Part shown: positions 10,296 to 18,790 of the stretch, piece by piece
How the letters are laid out: each line of letters starts with the position of its first letter
Numbering within the stretch: position 1 is the stretch's first letter
Notes under the pieces: generated by a model
Told to the model about the DNA's origin: nothing
Seen by the model: only the letters and a program-made list of their open reading frames with translations
The model's database searches: none
Program-made: the position numbers and the translations under genes
Assembly: GCA_012519115.1 (NCBI GenBank)
Contig: JAAYQW010000065.1
Coordinates: 1-64,000, forward strand
Reading direction: 5' to 3'
From: Spirochaetales bacterium
Lineage (GTDB): Bacteria > Spirochaetota > Spirochaetia > Sphaerochaetales > Sphaerochaetaceae
Length of the DNA: 64,000 nucleotides

Positions 10296-10322
10296 TGGGC
10301 TGCCACCCTTGGTGACAGCCCA
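10296..10322. promoter_or_regulatory. Intercistronic hairpin between tctC and QueG-like gene
   Basis: TGGGCTGCCACC-CTT-GGTGACAGCCCA: 12-bp stem with one mismatch, 3-nt loop. Confidence 0.7.
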
Positions 10323-10345
10323 TTTTTACGCCATTCACATCCTCT

Positions 10346-11332
10346 TTACTTAGCAGCGAGTCCCATGCTCTTTATTGTCTCGCCAAAGTCCTTGAACTGC
10401 TTCTCTATGGTCAATTGAGTCTCAGCACCATCAAGATAGTCAGGTTTTTGCTTATTCTTCGCCAGAAGCGCCGCCAGTTCAGGAGACTGGATTACTTCCC
10501 TCCAGACTCCGCGCATCTTCTCGACCAACGAGTCGGGAGTGCTTGCAGGGACAAGAAGCGAGGTCCATGGTGCAAAACTCAGATCGAAGCCAAGCTCCTT
10601 GAGTGTGGGGACATTCGGCAGGGAAGCTGCACGCGTGTCACTGAATAAGGCGAGGACCTTGACTTGTCCGGCAGCTATCTGGCCGGCGGCGACGTCATAG
10701 CTTCCGGGAACTCCAAGGTCGGATACCCCGCCCAGGACTGCGGTGAGGTTCTCGGTGTCGTTATTGACAGGATAGACTCTGAACTGGGCTCCGGTCATGT
10801 CGGCCAATCTTTGGAACAAGATGTTCTGAAGACCGCCCTGAGGGCATGATACAAGGTATTTGCCCGGGTTTGCCTTGGCGTCTTGTATGAAATCGGTGAT
10901 TGTGTTCCAAGGCTTGTCCGCTGTGCAGATTATTCCCATATCGCGGCTGCACACCTGTCCGATTGCCTTGAAATTCGCAGGGGAATACGCAAGACCCATG
11001 GTATGCGGCAGAACTGCCAAAGCGTTGATGGTGCCAACCAACAATGTGTATCCGTCTCCTTTCGTAGATAGAGCGACTTCCTGTGTTCCGATCGTACTGC
11101 CACCACCTTCACGGTTTACCACGACAACCGGACTTCCGAACCGAGCCTCGGCCACTGATGCGATGGCGCGGGCGGTGATGTCCGTTGAACCACCCGCAGC
11201 CCATGGGCAGATCAGCGTCACGGGTCCGGTGGGATATTCCACTTCAGCCGAAACAGCCTCCTTGGACCCCTGCGCAAATGCGCATGGCAGCACCAATACC
11301 AACAAAAACAATGCCACGATGACTTTTTTCAT
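10346..11332 (-). CDS. tctC: Tripartite tricarboxylate transporter substrate-binding protein (TctC family)
   Basis: Signal peptide MKKVIVALFLLVLVLPCAFAQG; YPTGPVTLICPWAAGGSTDITARA typical of TctC. Confidence 0.93.
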   Translation of the reverse strand: MKKVIVALFLLVLVLPCAFAQGSKEAVSAEVEYPTGPVTLICPWAAGGSTDITARAIASVAEARFGSPVVVVNREGGGSTIGTQEVALSTKGDGYTLLVGTINALAVLPHTMGLAYSPANFKAIGQVCSRDMGIICTADKPWNTITDFIQDAKANPGKYLVSCPQGGLQNILFQRLADMTGAQFRVYPVNNDTENLTAVLGGVSDLGVPGSYDVAAGQIAAGQVKVLALFSDTRAASLPNVPTLKELGFDLSFAPWTSLLVPASTPDSLVEKMRGVWREVIQSPELAALLAKNKQKPDYLDGAETQLTIEKQFKDFGETIKSMGLAAK

Positions 11333-11398
11333 TTTTCTTCCTCCATTTTACATTGCTAAGCGCCTATTAAACGCCGTTGCTAAAAAGTTATTTATTCT

Positions 11399-12892
11399 TT
11401 ACTTTTGTTTTTTTGCTTTCATGAGCTTCCAAAAATTGGATCCAACCATGAGAACGATGATTATCACAAATGCGATTGCAATCGGACTGCCCACAAAGAT
11501 TGAAAGGTTATTTTCGCTCTTGATGAGGCTTTGCAGCAGTGATCGTTCCATCTGCGATCCAAGAATGAAACCGATCAACGTCGGAGCTATCGGCATATCG
11601 ATGCGCTTGTAGATGTAACCGAGGACTCCTGCGATTATCATGACCAGGACATCATACATGGTATTGTTCATAGAGTAGCTTCCTGCAAAACAGATGATCA
11701 TGATGACCGGGAACAGGATGCCCTTGGGCACATTCAGGACATTGGTGAGCGTCCTGCATAAGATTTTCCCCAATACAAGCATAAAGATGGAGCAAATGAA
11801 CAATGTGACGTACAACCCTGTAATCATGTCGCCCTGCTGCGTGAATACAAGCGGTCCCGGTGTGATTCCCTGAAGAACCAAAGCTCCGTACATGATGGCT
11901 GTTATCGTGTCGCCGGGTATGCCTAACGTAAGCAGTGGTATGTACGCCGCACCACAGACGCCATTGTTTGCAGCTTCCGATGCGCAGATACCTTCGACAG
12001 ATCCTTCGCCAAACTCCTCGGGGTGTTTGGATGAGCGTTGAGCCATGCTGTAACTGATGAAAGATGCCGTGGACGGACCACTCCCGGGAAGAGCTCCGAT
12101 GAATACTCCGATCAGACTGGATCTGATGAGCGTACGCCAATAGGAAAAGAATTCCTTCAATGAAAGGCGTGATTTCTTATCTTGAGGGACATCAACCGAC
12201 TTTCCTTCAGCCTTTGCATGACAGAAATTGGAATATTCAACAAAGATTTCGGAAAGCGCGAACATGCCAACGAGTGTCGGAATAAGCGTCACTCCGCTGA
12301 GCATGTTGATGTTCCCAAAAGTGAAGCGCGGGGATCCTGTCATCGGATCCATGCCGAGCATCGCCAAGGACAAACCGATGATGGACGCCAACAGGCCTTT
12401 AAGCAAGGATGATGAGCCGACAAGACTGACTACGACGAGTGCGAACACCACAAGAAGCGTATTTTCAGATGGGCCGAACTTGAGTGCGAACTGGGCAAGC
12501 CAAGAAGCGGTCAGGATAAGGATTGTGTTGCCCACTACATCGGCGAAAACCGATGCATACAAAGCAGCATCCAAGGCTTTCTTGGCTTGGCCTTTCTTTG
12601 CCATCGCATAGCCGTCGCGAACAGTACATGCAGCAGCAGGGGTACCGGGGACACCTAAAAGCACTGCTGAAACCGATCCGCCATAAATCCCGTTTTTATA
12701 GACTGCTGATAAAAGGGCAAGCGCTTCGACAGGTTCAAGATAGAATGTAATCGGAATCGCAATGGCTACAGCCAGCGTGGTGTTGAGTCCGGGAATTGCC
12801 CCGACAATCATGCCGAATAGACTTCCGGCAAGTATCAAAAGAAGTATCTTGAGTGTGAATGTGCTCTGAACTATCAACAAGAAAGATGCCAT
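11399..12892 (-). CDS. tctA: Tripartite tricarboxylate transporter permease (TctA family)
   Basis: Multi-TM; GAIPGLNTTLAVAIAIPITF, GALPGSGPSTASFISYSMAQRSSKHPEEFGEGSVEGICASEAANN signature. Confidence 0.95.
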   Translation of the reverse strand: MASFLLIVQSTFTLKILLLILAGSLFGMIVGAIPGLNTTLAVAIAIPITFYLEPVEALALLSAVYKNGIYGGSVSAVLLGVPGTPAAACTVRDGYAMAKKGQAKKALDAALYASVFADVVGNTILILTASWLAQFALKFGPSENTLLVVFALVVVSLVGSSSLLKGLLASIIGLSLAMLGMDPMTGSPRFTFGNINMLSGVTLIPTLVGMFALSEIFVEYSNFCHAKAEGKSVDVPQDKKSRLSLKEFFSYWRTLIRSSLIGVFIGALPGSGPSTASFISYSMAQRSSKHPEEFGEGSVEGICASEAANNGVCGAAYIPLLTLGIPGDTITAIMYGALVLQGITPGPLVFTQQGDMITGLYVTLFICSIFMLVLGKILCRTLTNVLNVPKGILFPVIMIICFAGSYSMNNTMYDVLVMIIAGVLGYIYKRIDMPIAPTLIGFILGSQMERSLLQSLIKSENNLSIFVGSPIAIAFVIIIVLMVGSNFWKLMKAKKQK

Positions 12893-12913
12893 GAACCACC
12901 CCCATAATATGTG

Positions 12914-13375
12914 TCAGATGAGGATTCCGGTCGGCATGAAAATTCTCATGCCAACAGTAAATGCCAGATAAATTGAAACCGGGGTAAGTACCGAGGTAAG
13001 CAGGATCTTCCACCAGCATCTGTTGTTCCACATCAACATCATGTAGGCAATCACAATCACCGAGCTGGTATAAAATCCTAAGGTTTTTGTCCCGAAATAG
13101 AGCATGAGACTGGCAAGCACCATCGGCCATATCCCGAGATCGAAAGTGAATTCATTCTTACGGAATGTCAGAGCAAAACCCAAGGCTAGCAGCATCGCGC
13201 AGATACACACGAAATAAGGATACAAGCGGGCGTTGGTCAAATGACCCTGTGTCATGCGTACCTGGGAAGGAATCAACAATGTCAATACAAGATATACTGC
13301 AGCGATTGCCAATCCCACCGCTATCCCGGGGACGGTAACTAAGCCTTTAAGCTTAATTCTATCCTTCTTTTCCAT
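12914..13375 (-). CDS. tctB: Tripartite tricarboxylate transporter small subunit (TctB family)
   Basis: Four-TM small protein directly upstream of tctA. Confidence 0.8.
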   Translation of the reverse strand: MEKKDRIKLKGLVTVPGIAVGLAIAAVYLVLTLLIPSQVRMTQGHLTNARLYPYFVCICAMLLALGFALTFRKNEFTFDLGIWPMVLASLMLYFGTKTLGFYTSSVIVIAYMMLMWNNRCWWKILLTSVLTPVSIYLAFTVGMRIFMPTGILI

Positions 13376-13436
13376 CAGGTCCCTCCTTTCATTCTACGAA
13401 GTCACATGGGATTATTCCTTAATGAACTATGATTTC

Positions 13437-13475
13437 ATTATACCTTCAAGCTGCTACAATGATATACTAAGTATA
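13437..13475 (-). promoter_or_regulatory. Putative AraC-dependent promoter region of tct operon
   Basis: TATAAT -10 (minus) at 13437-13442, no good -35, palindrome TATACT-A-AGTATA at 13463-13475 next to the -35 position. Confidence 0.45.
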
Positions 13476-13513
13476 AATCAAAAATATGCAACTTTTGCTT
13501 TTGGAGAAATACT

Positions 13514-14344
13514 GTGTCAGAATTCAATGCCTATAAACCACTTGGTGAAGACCGTTCGAAACTTATTCATCACAACCATGATTGTCACGAATTGGTCTTA
13601 GTGGAATCAGGTCAAGTTTCGTTCTCAATAGAAAACACCATCTGCGAGGCCGGTCCGCATTCTTTGGTAATCATCGGCAATCTTGAACGTCACCACATAC
13701 ATGTAAAAAAAGAGCCCTATCAACGCAGAGTCATGCTGATTCCGAATGCGTTTCTCACAGAAAAAATTCGAATGCCCCAATTGGTCTCATTTTTCCTTTA
13801 TCGTCCAAAAGGATTCAAACACGTCATACAACTTGATGATGACCTGTATCATAAGCTTGAAAAGATTTTTGACAAAATCATCGAAGAGTTCAAAGCCAAC
13901 CTGCGGCTCAAGGAACTGCGCCTGGAGGTTCTTCTCGAACTGCTGCTTATAGATTTATTCCGAGGCAAACACGAATACTTCTCATGGGAGAATCGAGAGG
14001 ACATGAACATTGTATATCAAGTGCAACGTTTCGTATCACAGAACTTTGCTAAGAATATCACTCTATCGGAAACCGCAGAAAAATTCCGTGTAAGCCAGTA
14101 TTATCTTTCACGCCGTTTCCAAAGCATCGCAGGCTATGGATTCCAGCAATACCTCATCTCCTGTCGCTTGAACGAGGCTAAACGTTTACTGATCACCACC
14201 GACCTTCCTGTTTCAATACTGTGTGAACAATGCGGTTATGAAGACACTAACAACTTCATCAGAGCATTTCGTAAACGCGAAGGCATTACCCCGTTGCAAT
14301 ATCGAAAAACCATGAAAGACCATAAGGAGGCAATCCATAATTGA
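13514..14344 (+). CDS. AraC family transcriptional regulator
   Basis: GTG start with GGAG upstream; C-terminal double HTH (FRVSQYYLSRRFQSIAGYGFQQYL...CGYEDTNNFIRAFRKREGITPLQYRK). Confidence 0.92.
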   Translation: MSEFNAYKPLGEDRSKLIHHNHDCHELVLVESGQVSFSIENTICEAGPHSLVIIGNLERHHIHVKKEPYQRRVMLIPNAFLTEKIRMPQLVSFFLYRPKGFKHVIQLDDDLYHKLEKIFDKIIEEFKANLRLKELRLEVLLELLLIDLFRGKHEYFSWENREDMNIVYQVQRFVSQNFAKNITLSETAEKFRVSQYYLSRRFQSIAGYGFQQYLISCRLNEAKRLLITTDLPVSILCEQCGYEDTNNFIRAFRKREGITPLQYRKTMKDHKEAIHN

Positions 14345-14437
14345 TGCGAGAGTTCCAGAGAAGCATCACATGTATCGAACATACCGGCGGAAGATACTGA
14401 AATAGTCATGGGATGAATACATTCGGGTTGAAGTCTT

Positions 14438-15115
14438 TCAGTCATGATTTGGAAAACTGACCGACCACAATGGTATATTCAATGCTGTCCACCTGCCATG
14501 ACTCATGGACATACATATGATCATATCTTCTGGAAGTGTTCCCGGTAATGAAAGAAAAAGCGAGAGAATTCTTATCTTCGGGTTATCCCCTCCCTGTGCG
14601 ATCATATATCGAACCAGCACATCTCGAAGACTACAAGCAGGCTTGTTTCCCATCAACAAGGCCGCTTGTGATCCCCGACCCCGATTGTCATAGAACTCTC
14701 GCTTCTCGGCATAGAGACTGTCGATGCGTGGTTCATTCGCATCGAAGCACATGAAGTCGATGTCCTAGTCCACTCCGGTCAGACTATGAAACGTCAGGAT
14801 TCCGATCTTGCCATGATTGTGCTTAAATGTCGCATCAAGCATCCTTTCGGGAAAAACTGATCTCTCGACAAGAGAACAACTCTCTGCGGTGATATTAAAA
14901 CCAAAAATGGCTACACCAAGCATTCTGTTTCGTCTCTCATGTCTTCCTCTTGGTCTCAGATGAAGGTTGTAATGCGAGGAGTCTGCAGAGACAAATGATG
15001 CAAGACATGCAACCGGCAAGATACCCGCTATTTCATTTGGATCCGATCGAGATGAGATGTTCCATTGAATTAGTTGCAGCTGCATGGTTTGTTCCCATCA
15101 TCGTTTTCCTTGCGA
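14438..15115 (-). pseudogene. Degraded LacI-type regulator remnant
   Basis: Out-of-frame fragments: TNHAAATNSMEHLISIGSK*NSGYLAG (compare LacI DN..GA..AVEHLISLGHRRIGYLAG) and, in another frame broken by TAG at 14765-14767, RMLDATFKHNHGKIGILTF...*...LPEDMIICMSMSHGRWTALNIPLWSVSFP. Confidence 0.5.
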
Positions 15116-15128
15116 TAATAGTTTCAAT

Positions 15129-15974
15129 TCAAACGCTATAAGCTTTTTTAGCAAACTTCCTTATCCCCCTATACGCCTCTTCCTGGGCTTCTTTGTTCTT
15201 GTCGTAGGGGATGTAGTGTCCGGCTTCTTCAAGATGAAGGTGGGTGAAAGGACCTTGGATCTTCTCCTTGACCAGGGCGACCACATCGTAGGGGATGATG
15301 GGATCCTTGCCTCCGGTGATGAGGAGGGTGTTCGATTTCAGATCGGAGAGGTCGTTTACCGCTTCTTTGCGGACCTTCTCAAGCTCCAGGAGAGTTTTAG
15401 GAAAAACCCAGGACCAGTACTCGCTTCCTAGGTATTGGTCGTCATCCTCTTCGCTTTCGTAATAAAACGTGTATTCTGGATCGGGCTGCCAGGGGACTGC
15501 GATCTTTTTGACAAACGGGGCAATCAGGCGAACCTTGAAAACGGGAATGAAAGGAATCAGAAGTCCGGGGGCGATGAGAATCACATTGGAGACCGAATAC
15601 TCCTTGGCAAGTGTGACTGCCAGAGCGCCGCCCATCGAGTGACCGACGATCAGCACCTTATCGTACTTCTTCGTCAGATCGTCCATCGCGTTTCTCAGTG
15701 TCCCGATCCAGTCTTTCGCTCTGCTCATCTGAAAATCCGCTCCGCTGGTTCCGTTGCCAGGCAAACGCGGAACATAGATATCGAACCCCTCTTCAAAGAG
15801 CTCCCGCCCCACCCTGATCAGTTCACCGGGATATCCGGCGTATCCGTGGATGAGCAGCGCCGCGTTCTTTGCTTTGGGACGTGTCAATGTAAAGGGCTTG
15901 GCTGCGGTGCGAACCGGTGCCTTGTCTTGATAGAACCCGTTTGACCAAGGTGGGAACTCATAGTTGAGGTTCAT
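15129..15974 (-). CDS. Alpha/beta hydrolase (carboxylesterase/monoacylglycerol lipase-like)
   Basis: GHSMGGALAV nucleophile elbow, HGYAGYPGE oxyanion region, C-terminal H in EEAGHYIPYD. Confidence 0.88.
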   Translation of the reverse strand: MNLNYEFPPWSNGFYQDKAPVRTAAKPFTLTRPKAKNAALLIHGYAGYPGELIRVGRELFEEGFDIYVPRLPGNGTSGADFQMSRAKDWIGTLRNAMDDLTKKYDKVLIVGHSMGGALAVTLAKEYSVSNVILIAPGLLIPFIPVFKVRLIAPFVKKIAVPWQPDPEYTFYYESEEDDDQYLGSEYWSWVFPKTLLELEKVRKEAVNDLSDLKSNTLLITGGKDPIIPYDVVALVKEKIQGPFTHLHLEEAGHYIPYDKNKEAQEEAYRGIRKFAKKAYSV

Positions 15975-16864
15975 TGGTACAAGCTCTGCTTCAGCACGTT
16001 GAGCAGGTCGATCCGGCTTCGAACCTGCGTCTTGGAGAAGATATTGGCCACATGGTTGGTAACCGTGTTGGCACTGATATCCAGTTCGGCTGCGATCTCC
16101 TTGTTGGTAAGCCCCTGGCTGATGAGCGTGATGATTTCAAACTCCCGTTCGGTGATATTGTACGGAGCAAGATCGCTGAGCGTCAGTTCACGAGCATGTC
16201 GCGTTTCCTCCCTCCCGAGACGGACGAACTCCATGAACAGGAAGACCATGATCGTGATCGAAAGCGCCAGGAAGTAGACCGCATAGAGAAACGGCTTGAA
16301 CCCGGGGAAGAACAGGGCGAGCATGATCGCAGGAACCATCGAAAGGCTCACGATGATGATCGTCAGCGCGCTTGTCCGAGCTGTCTTGTTTTCGATCGAG
16401 CTCAGATTGCGGACAAGAACCACCAGACAGAAGCCGATCACAAACACGAAGAGAACGAATTGGGCCTGTTCAAAGAACAGAAGCGGACGAATCTGATTGA
16501 CGATCCCCAATCCCAAGTAGACAGCAGCCAGGAACGGGAAAAGCGTGGCATACGGCTGGCGCCACGGATGGGCGATCACCCACGAGGTGAAAAAGGGAAG
16601 AAACACGATCAGGAACGCCGCATCGGCGAGGACGACGATCCTGAGGATCAAGGACAGGACCTGTCCCCCGAAGCCGGTAATGAAGAGTCTGGTGAGGGTC
16701 TGCAGCGCCAAAAGCATCATCGCCCCAAGCAACGAGGCATGGCAAACGATGAAAAAGCTGGCCCACCGCTCTTTGTGGGCCATTCGATACACGATCGCCA
16801 ACGCCAACGTCATGGACCCGAGGGCAAACGCCAGCATATAGACAAGCAGCAAAAAACCACTCAC
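15971..16864 (-). CDS. Membrane-anchored LuxR-type HTH regulator
   Basis: About six to seven hydrophobic segments followed by NITEREFEIITLISQGLTNKEIAAELDISANTVTNHVANIFSKTQVRSRIDLLNVL (LuxR HTH). Confidence 0.85.
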   Translation of the reverse strand: MSGFLLLVYMLAFALGSMTLALAIVYRMAHKERWASFFIVCHASLLGAMMLLALQTLTRLFITGFGGQVLSLILRIVVLADAAFLIVFLPFFTSWVIAHPWRQPYATLFPFLAAVYLGLGIVNQIRPLLFFEQAQFVLFVFVIGFCLVVLVRNLSSIENKTARTSALTIIIVSLSMVPAIMLALFFPGFKPFLYAVYFLALSITIMVFLFMEFVRLGREETRHARELTLSDLAPYNITEREFEIITLISQGLTNKEIAAELDISANTVTNHVANIFSKTQVRSRIDLLNVLKQSLYQ

Positions 16865-16868
16865 GGCG

Positions 16869-17507
16869 TTACTTCTTCAATCCCAATTGCTTCTGGTTGC
16901 GGGACAGATCGGCAAGGCCGCAGATCTCGGTAATCTCATTGAGCAGAGCGACCATCCGCGTCGGTTCCAAGCCTGCTTCCGCACGGGTTCGATCATTGTA
17001 CATCGCACCGTTGACGGCGGCTTTGCTCTTTGCCGAGTATAATCGAAGGTGGAAATCGTCCCCGTCGTTGAGGAAGTATTCGCTCGTATAAACATACCCG
17101 TCGATCGCCTTCTCCAGAGCGTTGTTGATCGCCCCCATATCGCGAACAAACGCCCTGGGCTCCTGGAAGTGGAGATAGAACCACAAGGGAAGTCCGGGGA
17201 TGTTCCACGCAAGGTGCACCCGTTTCTTCTCCGCATGTTCAAGCTCGGCACGAACCTCGTGGGCGCTGATGCCCAGATCGGCGAGTCCGAAGACCAGCCA
17301 TACGGTGGTGAAACTTCCGGCATTCCTCTTGCGGGCGGCGATGTTGATCAACTGATGCAGATCTTTGAACACCGCCTGATGTTCGACAGTCATATTGGAA
17401 TAGCGGCAATCTTTACGCATTTGGGAGAAATACAGACTTTCAATCTCACTGGCGGTTACCAACAAGATCGTTTTGCGAGGGGGTTGGGAAAGACGTTTAC
17501 GTGCCAT
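16869..17507 (-). CDS. rloB: RloB-like protein
   Basis: ILLVTASEIESLYFSQMRKD N-terminus (compare ILIVCEGEKTE in RloB), located 2 nt after an AAA15-type ATPase gene. Confidence 0.7.
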   Translation of the reverse strand: MARKRLSQPPRKTILLVTASEIESLYFSQMRKDCRYSNMTVEHQAVFKDLHQLINIAARKRNAGSFTTVWLVFGLADLGISAHEVRAELEHAEKKRVHLAWNIPGLPLWFYLHFQEPRAFVRDMGAINNALEKAIDGYVYTSEYFLNDGDDFHLRLYSAKSKAAVNGAMYNDRTRAEAGLEPTRMVALLNEITEICGLADLSRNQKQLGLKK

Positions 17508-17509
17508 AA

Positions 17510-18757
17510 CTACTCCTTATCGTGTGCACTCTCTCGGTCATAGGAAAACTCCGAGAGGATCGGGAGAGCTCCGAATGCTCCATTCATATACTGAACTTGG
17601 GTCCGGTCGTTAGCTTTCGAATATCGGAAGTTCGCCAAACTGGTGTACACCGTCGCACTCTCGCTGTCCTTCTGGGCGAAATAAACACCGTCGCGGCGGA
17701 GCAGGCCCGGCTTGAGCAAGGATGGATTACAGTCAACGACCAGCATCTGCGAACCGTTCTCATCGTTGTTCGCCTCGAATATCTCGACGATGTGGGTCAG
17801 CACATTCGGATGGAGCAACATTCCAAAGTCATCGATGATAAGGGTCTTGCCCTTGGTGAACGACTCGAAGAACGCCACTCCGATCAAACAGAGCCTTCTG
17901 AGGCTCAAGCTCTCCAGACTGAAATACGAGGCGTAGTGCTGCGTCACGTTGGTGTGAACGAAGATCACCTTGCCGTCTTTGACGCGGATGTCCCGAATAT
18001 CGGTGATATCGACGCTCCACAGGAAGTTGATCAGCTGAGACACCCAGCCGGGATGCTCTTCAATCATTTGAGCCAGGTACTTTTCACTGAGGTTCGAGAC
18101 TCCCATCGGAAGGAGGTGGAGCCGATCGACGATCCACGAGTAGAAGAGGCCGCTCGTCTCGCTGCCCCTTTCCGCAGAGGCTTGAATAAACGTGTGCTTC
18201 TCATCGACTTTGCCGACCAGGCGCTTTTTATCACCCCGATAGTGCTTGCCCCAACGATAGGTATAGGTCAGTTCTTCCTCATCAAGGGCCAGCTCATCTT
18301 CTTTGAGGGTCCGCTCGAACATTCGCCGTTTGGAGCGGCCGATTATGTGATACAGGGATTCTTCATAGATCTTTATCCGATCCGCCACAAGCGTATAGAC
18401 CCCGATGATCGGTTCCCCGTTCTCCTCATCATTGCCCAGGATGCATCGAATGATGATCGTTGCAGGCTGGTTCTTCTCTTCCGAGTATGCAAATGAGGTC
18501 CCGCTGAGAATCGCCAGCGGATTACTTGTTTCTTCCGTTGCGGTTACAATCGCCTTAAGCGCTTCTAAGGCTCGGATGAAGGAGCTTTTACCTGCTCCAT
18601 TCGGGCCGATGATTGCGGCACTCTTGATGAGCTTGAGCTTCTCAGTCACCGAGACTACCTTGGAATCGCTGAACCGGTTATCCCTGACGGCTTCAAACGA
18701 AATAATCTGTTCGTCCCTCACGGATTTGAAGTTCGCAATAGTCATATCAAGCAGCAT
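17510..18757 (-). CDS. rloA: AAA15/RloA-like ATPase
   Basis: MTIANFKSVRDEQIISFEA...AAIIGPNGAGKSSFIRALEALK Walker A; LIIDDFGMLLHPNVLTHIVEIF Walker B-like. Confidence 0.8.
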   Translation of the reverse strand: MLLDMTIANFKSVRDEQIISFEAVRDNRFSDSKVVSVTEKLKLIKSAAIIGPNGAGKSSFIRALEALKAIVTATEETSNPLAILSGTSFAYSEEKNQPATIIIRCILGNDEENGEPIIGVYTLVADRIKIYEESLYHIIGRSKRRMFERTLKEDELALDEEELTYTYRWGKHYRGDKKRLVGKVDEKHTFIQASAERGSETSGLFYSWIVDRLHLLPMGVSNLSEKYLAQMIEEHPGWVSQLINFLWSVDITDIRDIRVKDGKVIFVHTNVTQHYASYFSLESLSLRRLCLIGVAFFESFTKGKTLIIDDFGMLLHPNVLTHIVEIFEANNDENGSQMLVVDCNPSLLKPGLLRRDGVYFAQKDSESATVYTSLANFRYSKANDRTQVQYMNGAFGALPILSEFSYDRESAHDKE

Positions 18758-18790
18758 GCGCTACCTCCTCAATCTCACCCTTCGGTGGTA

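Noticed and set aside
15974-16933. 319-aa plus-strand ORF opposite the LuxR-type gene
   Set aside because: Antisense shadow ORF: highly charged low-complexity translation, no SD, while the opposite strand has a clear LuxR HTH protein
17522-18496. 324-aa plus-strand ORF opposite the RloA-like ATPase
   Set aside because: Antisense to a well-supported ATPase with Walker motifs; no recognisable family
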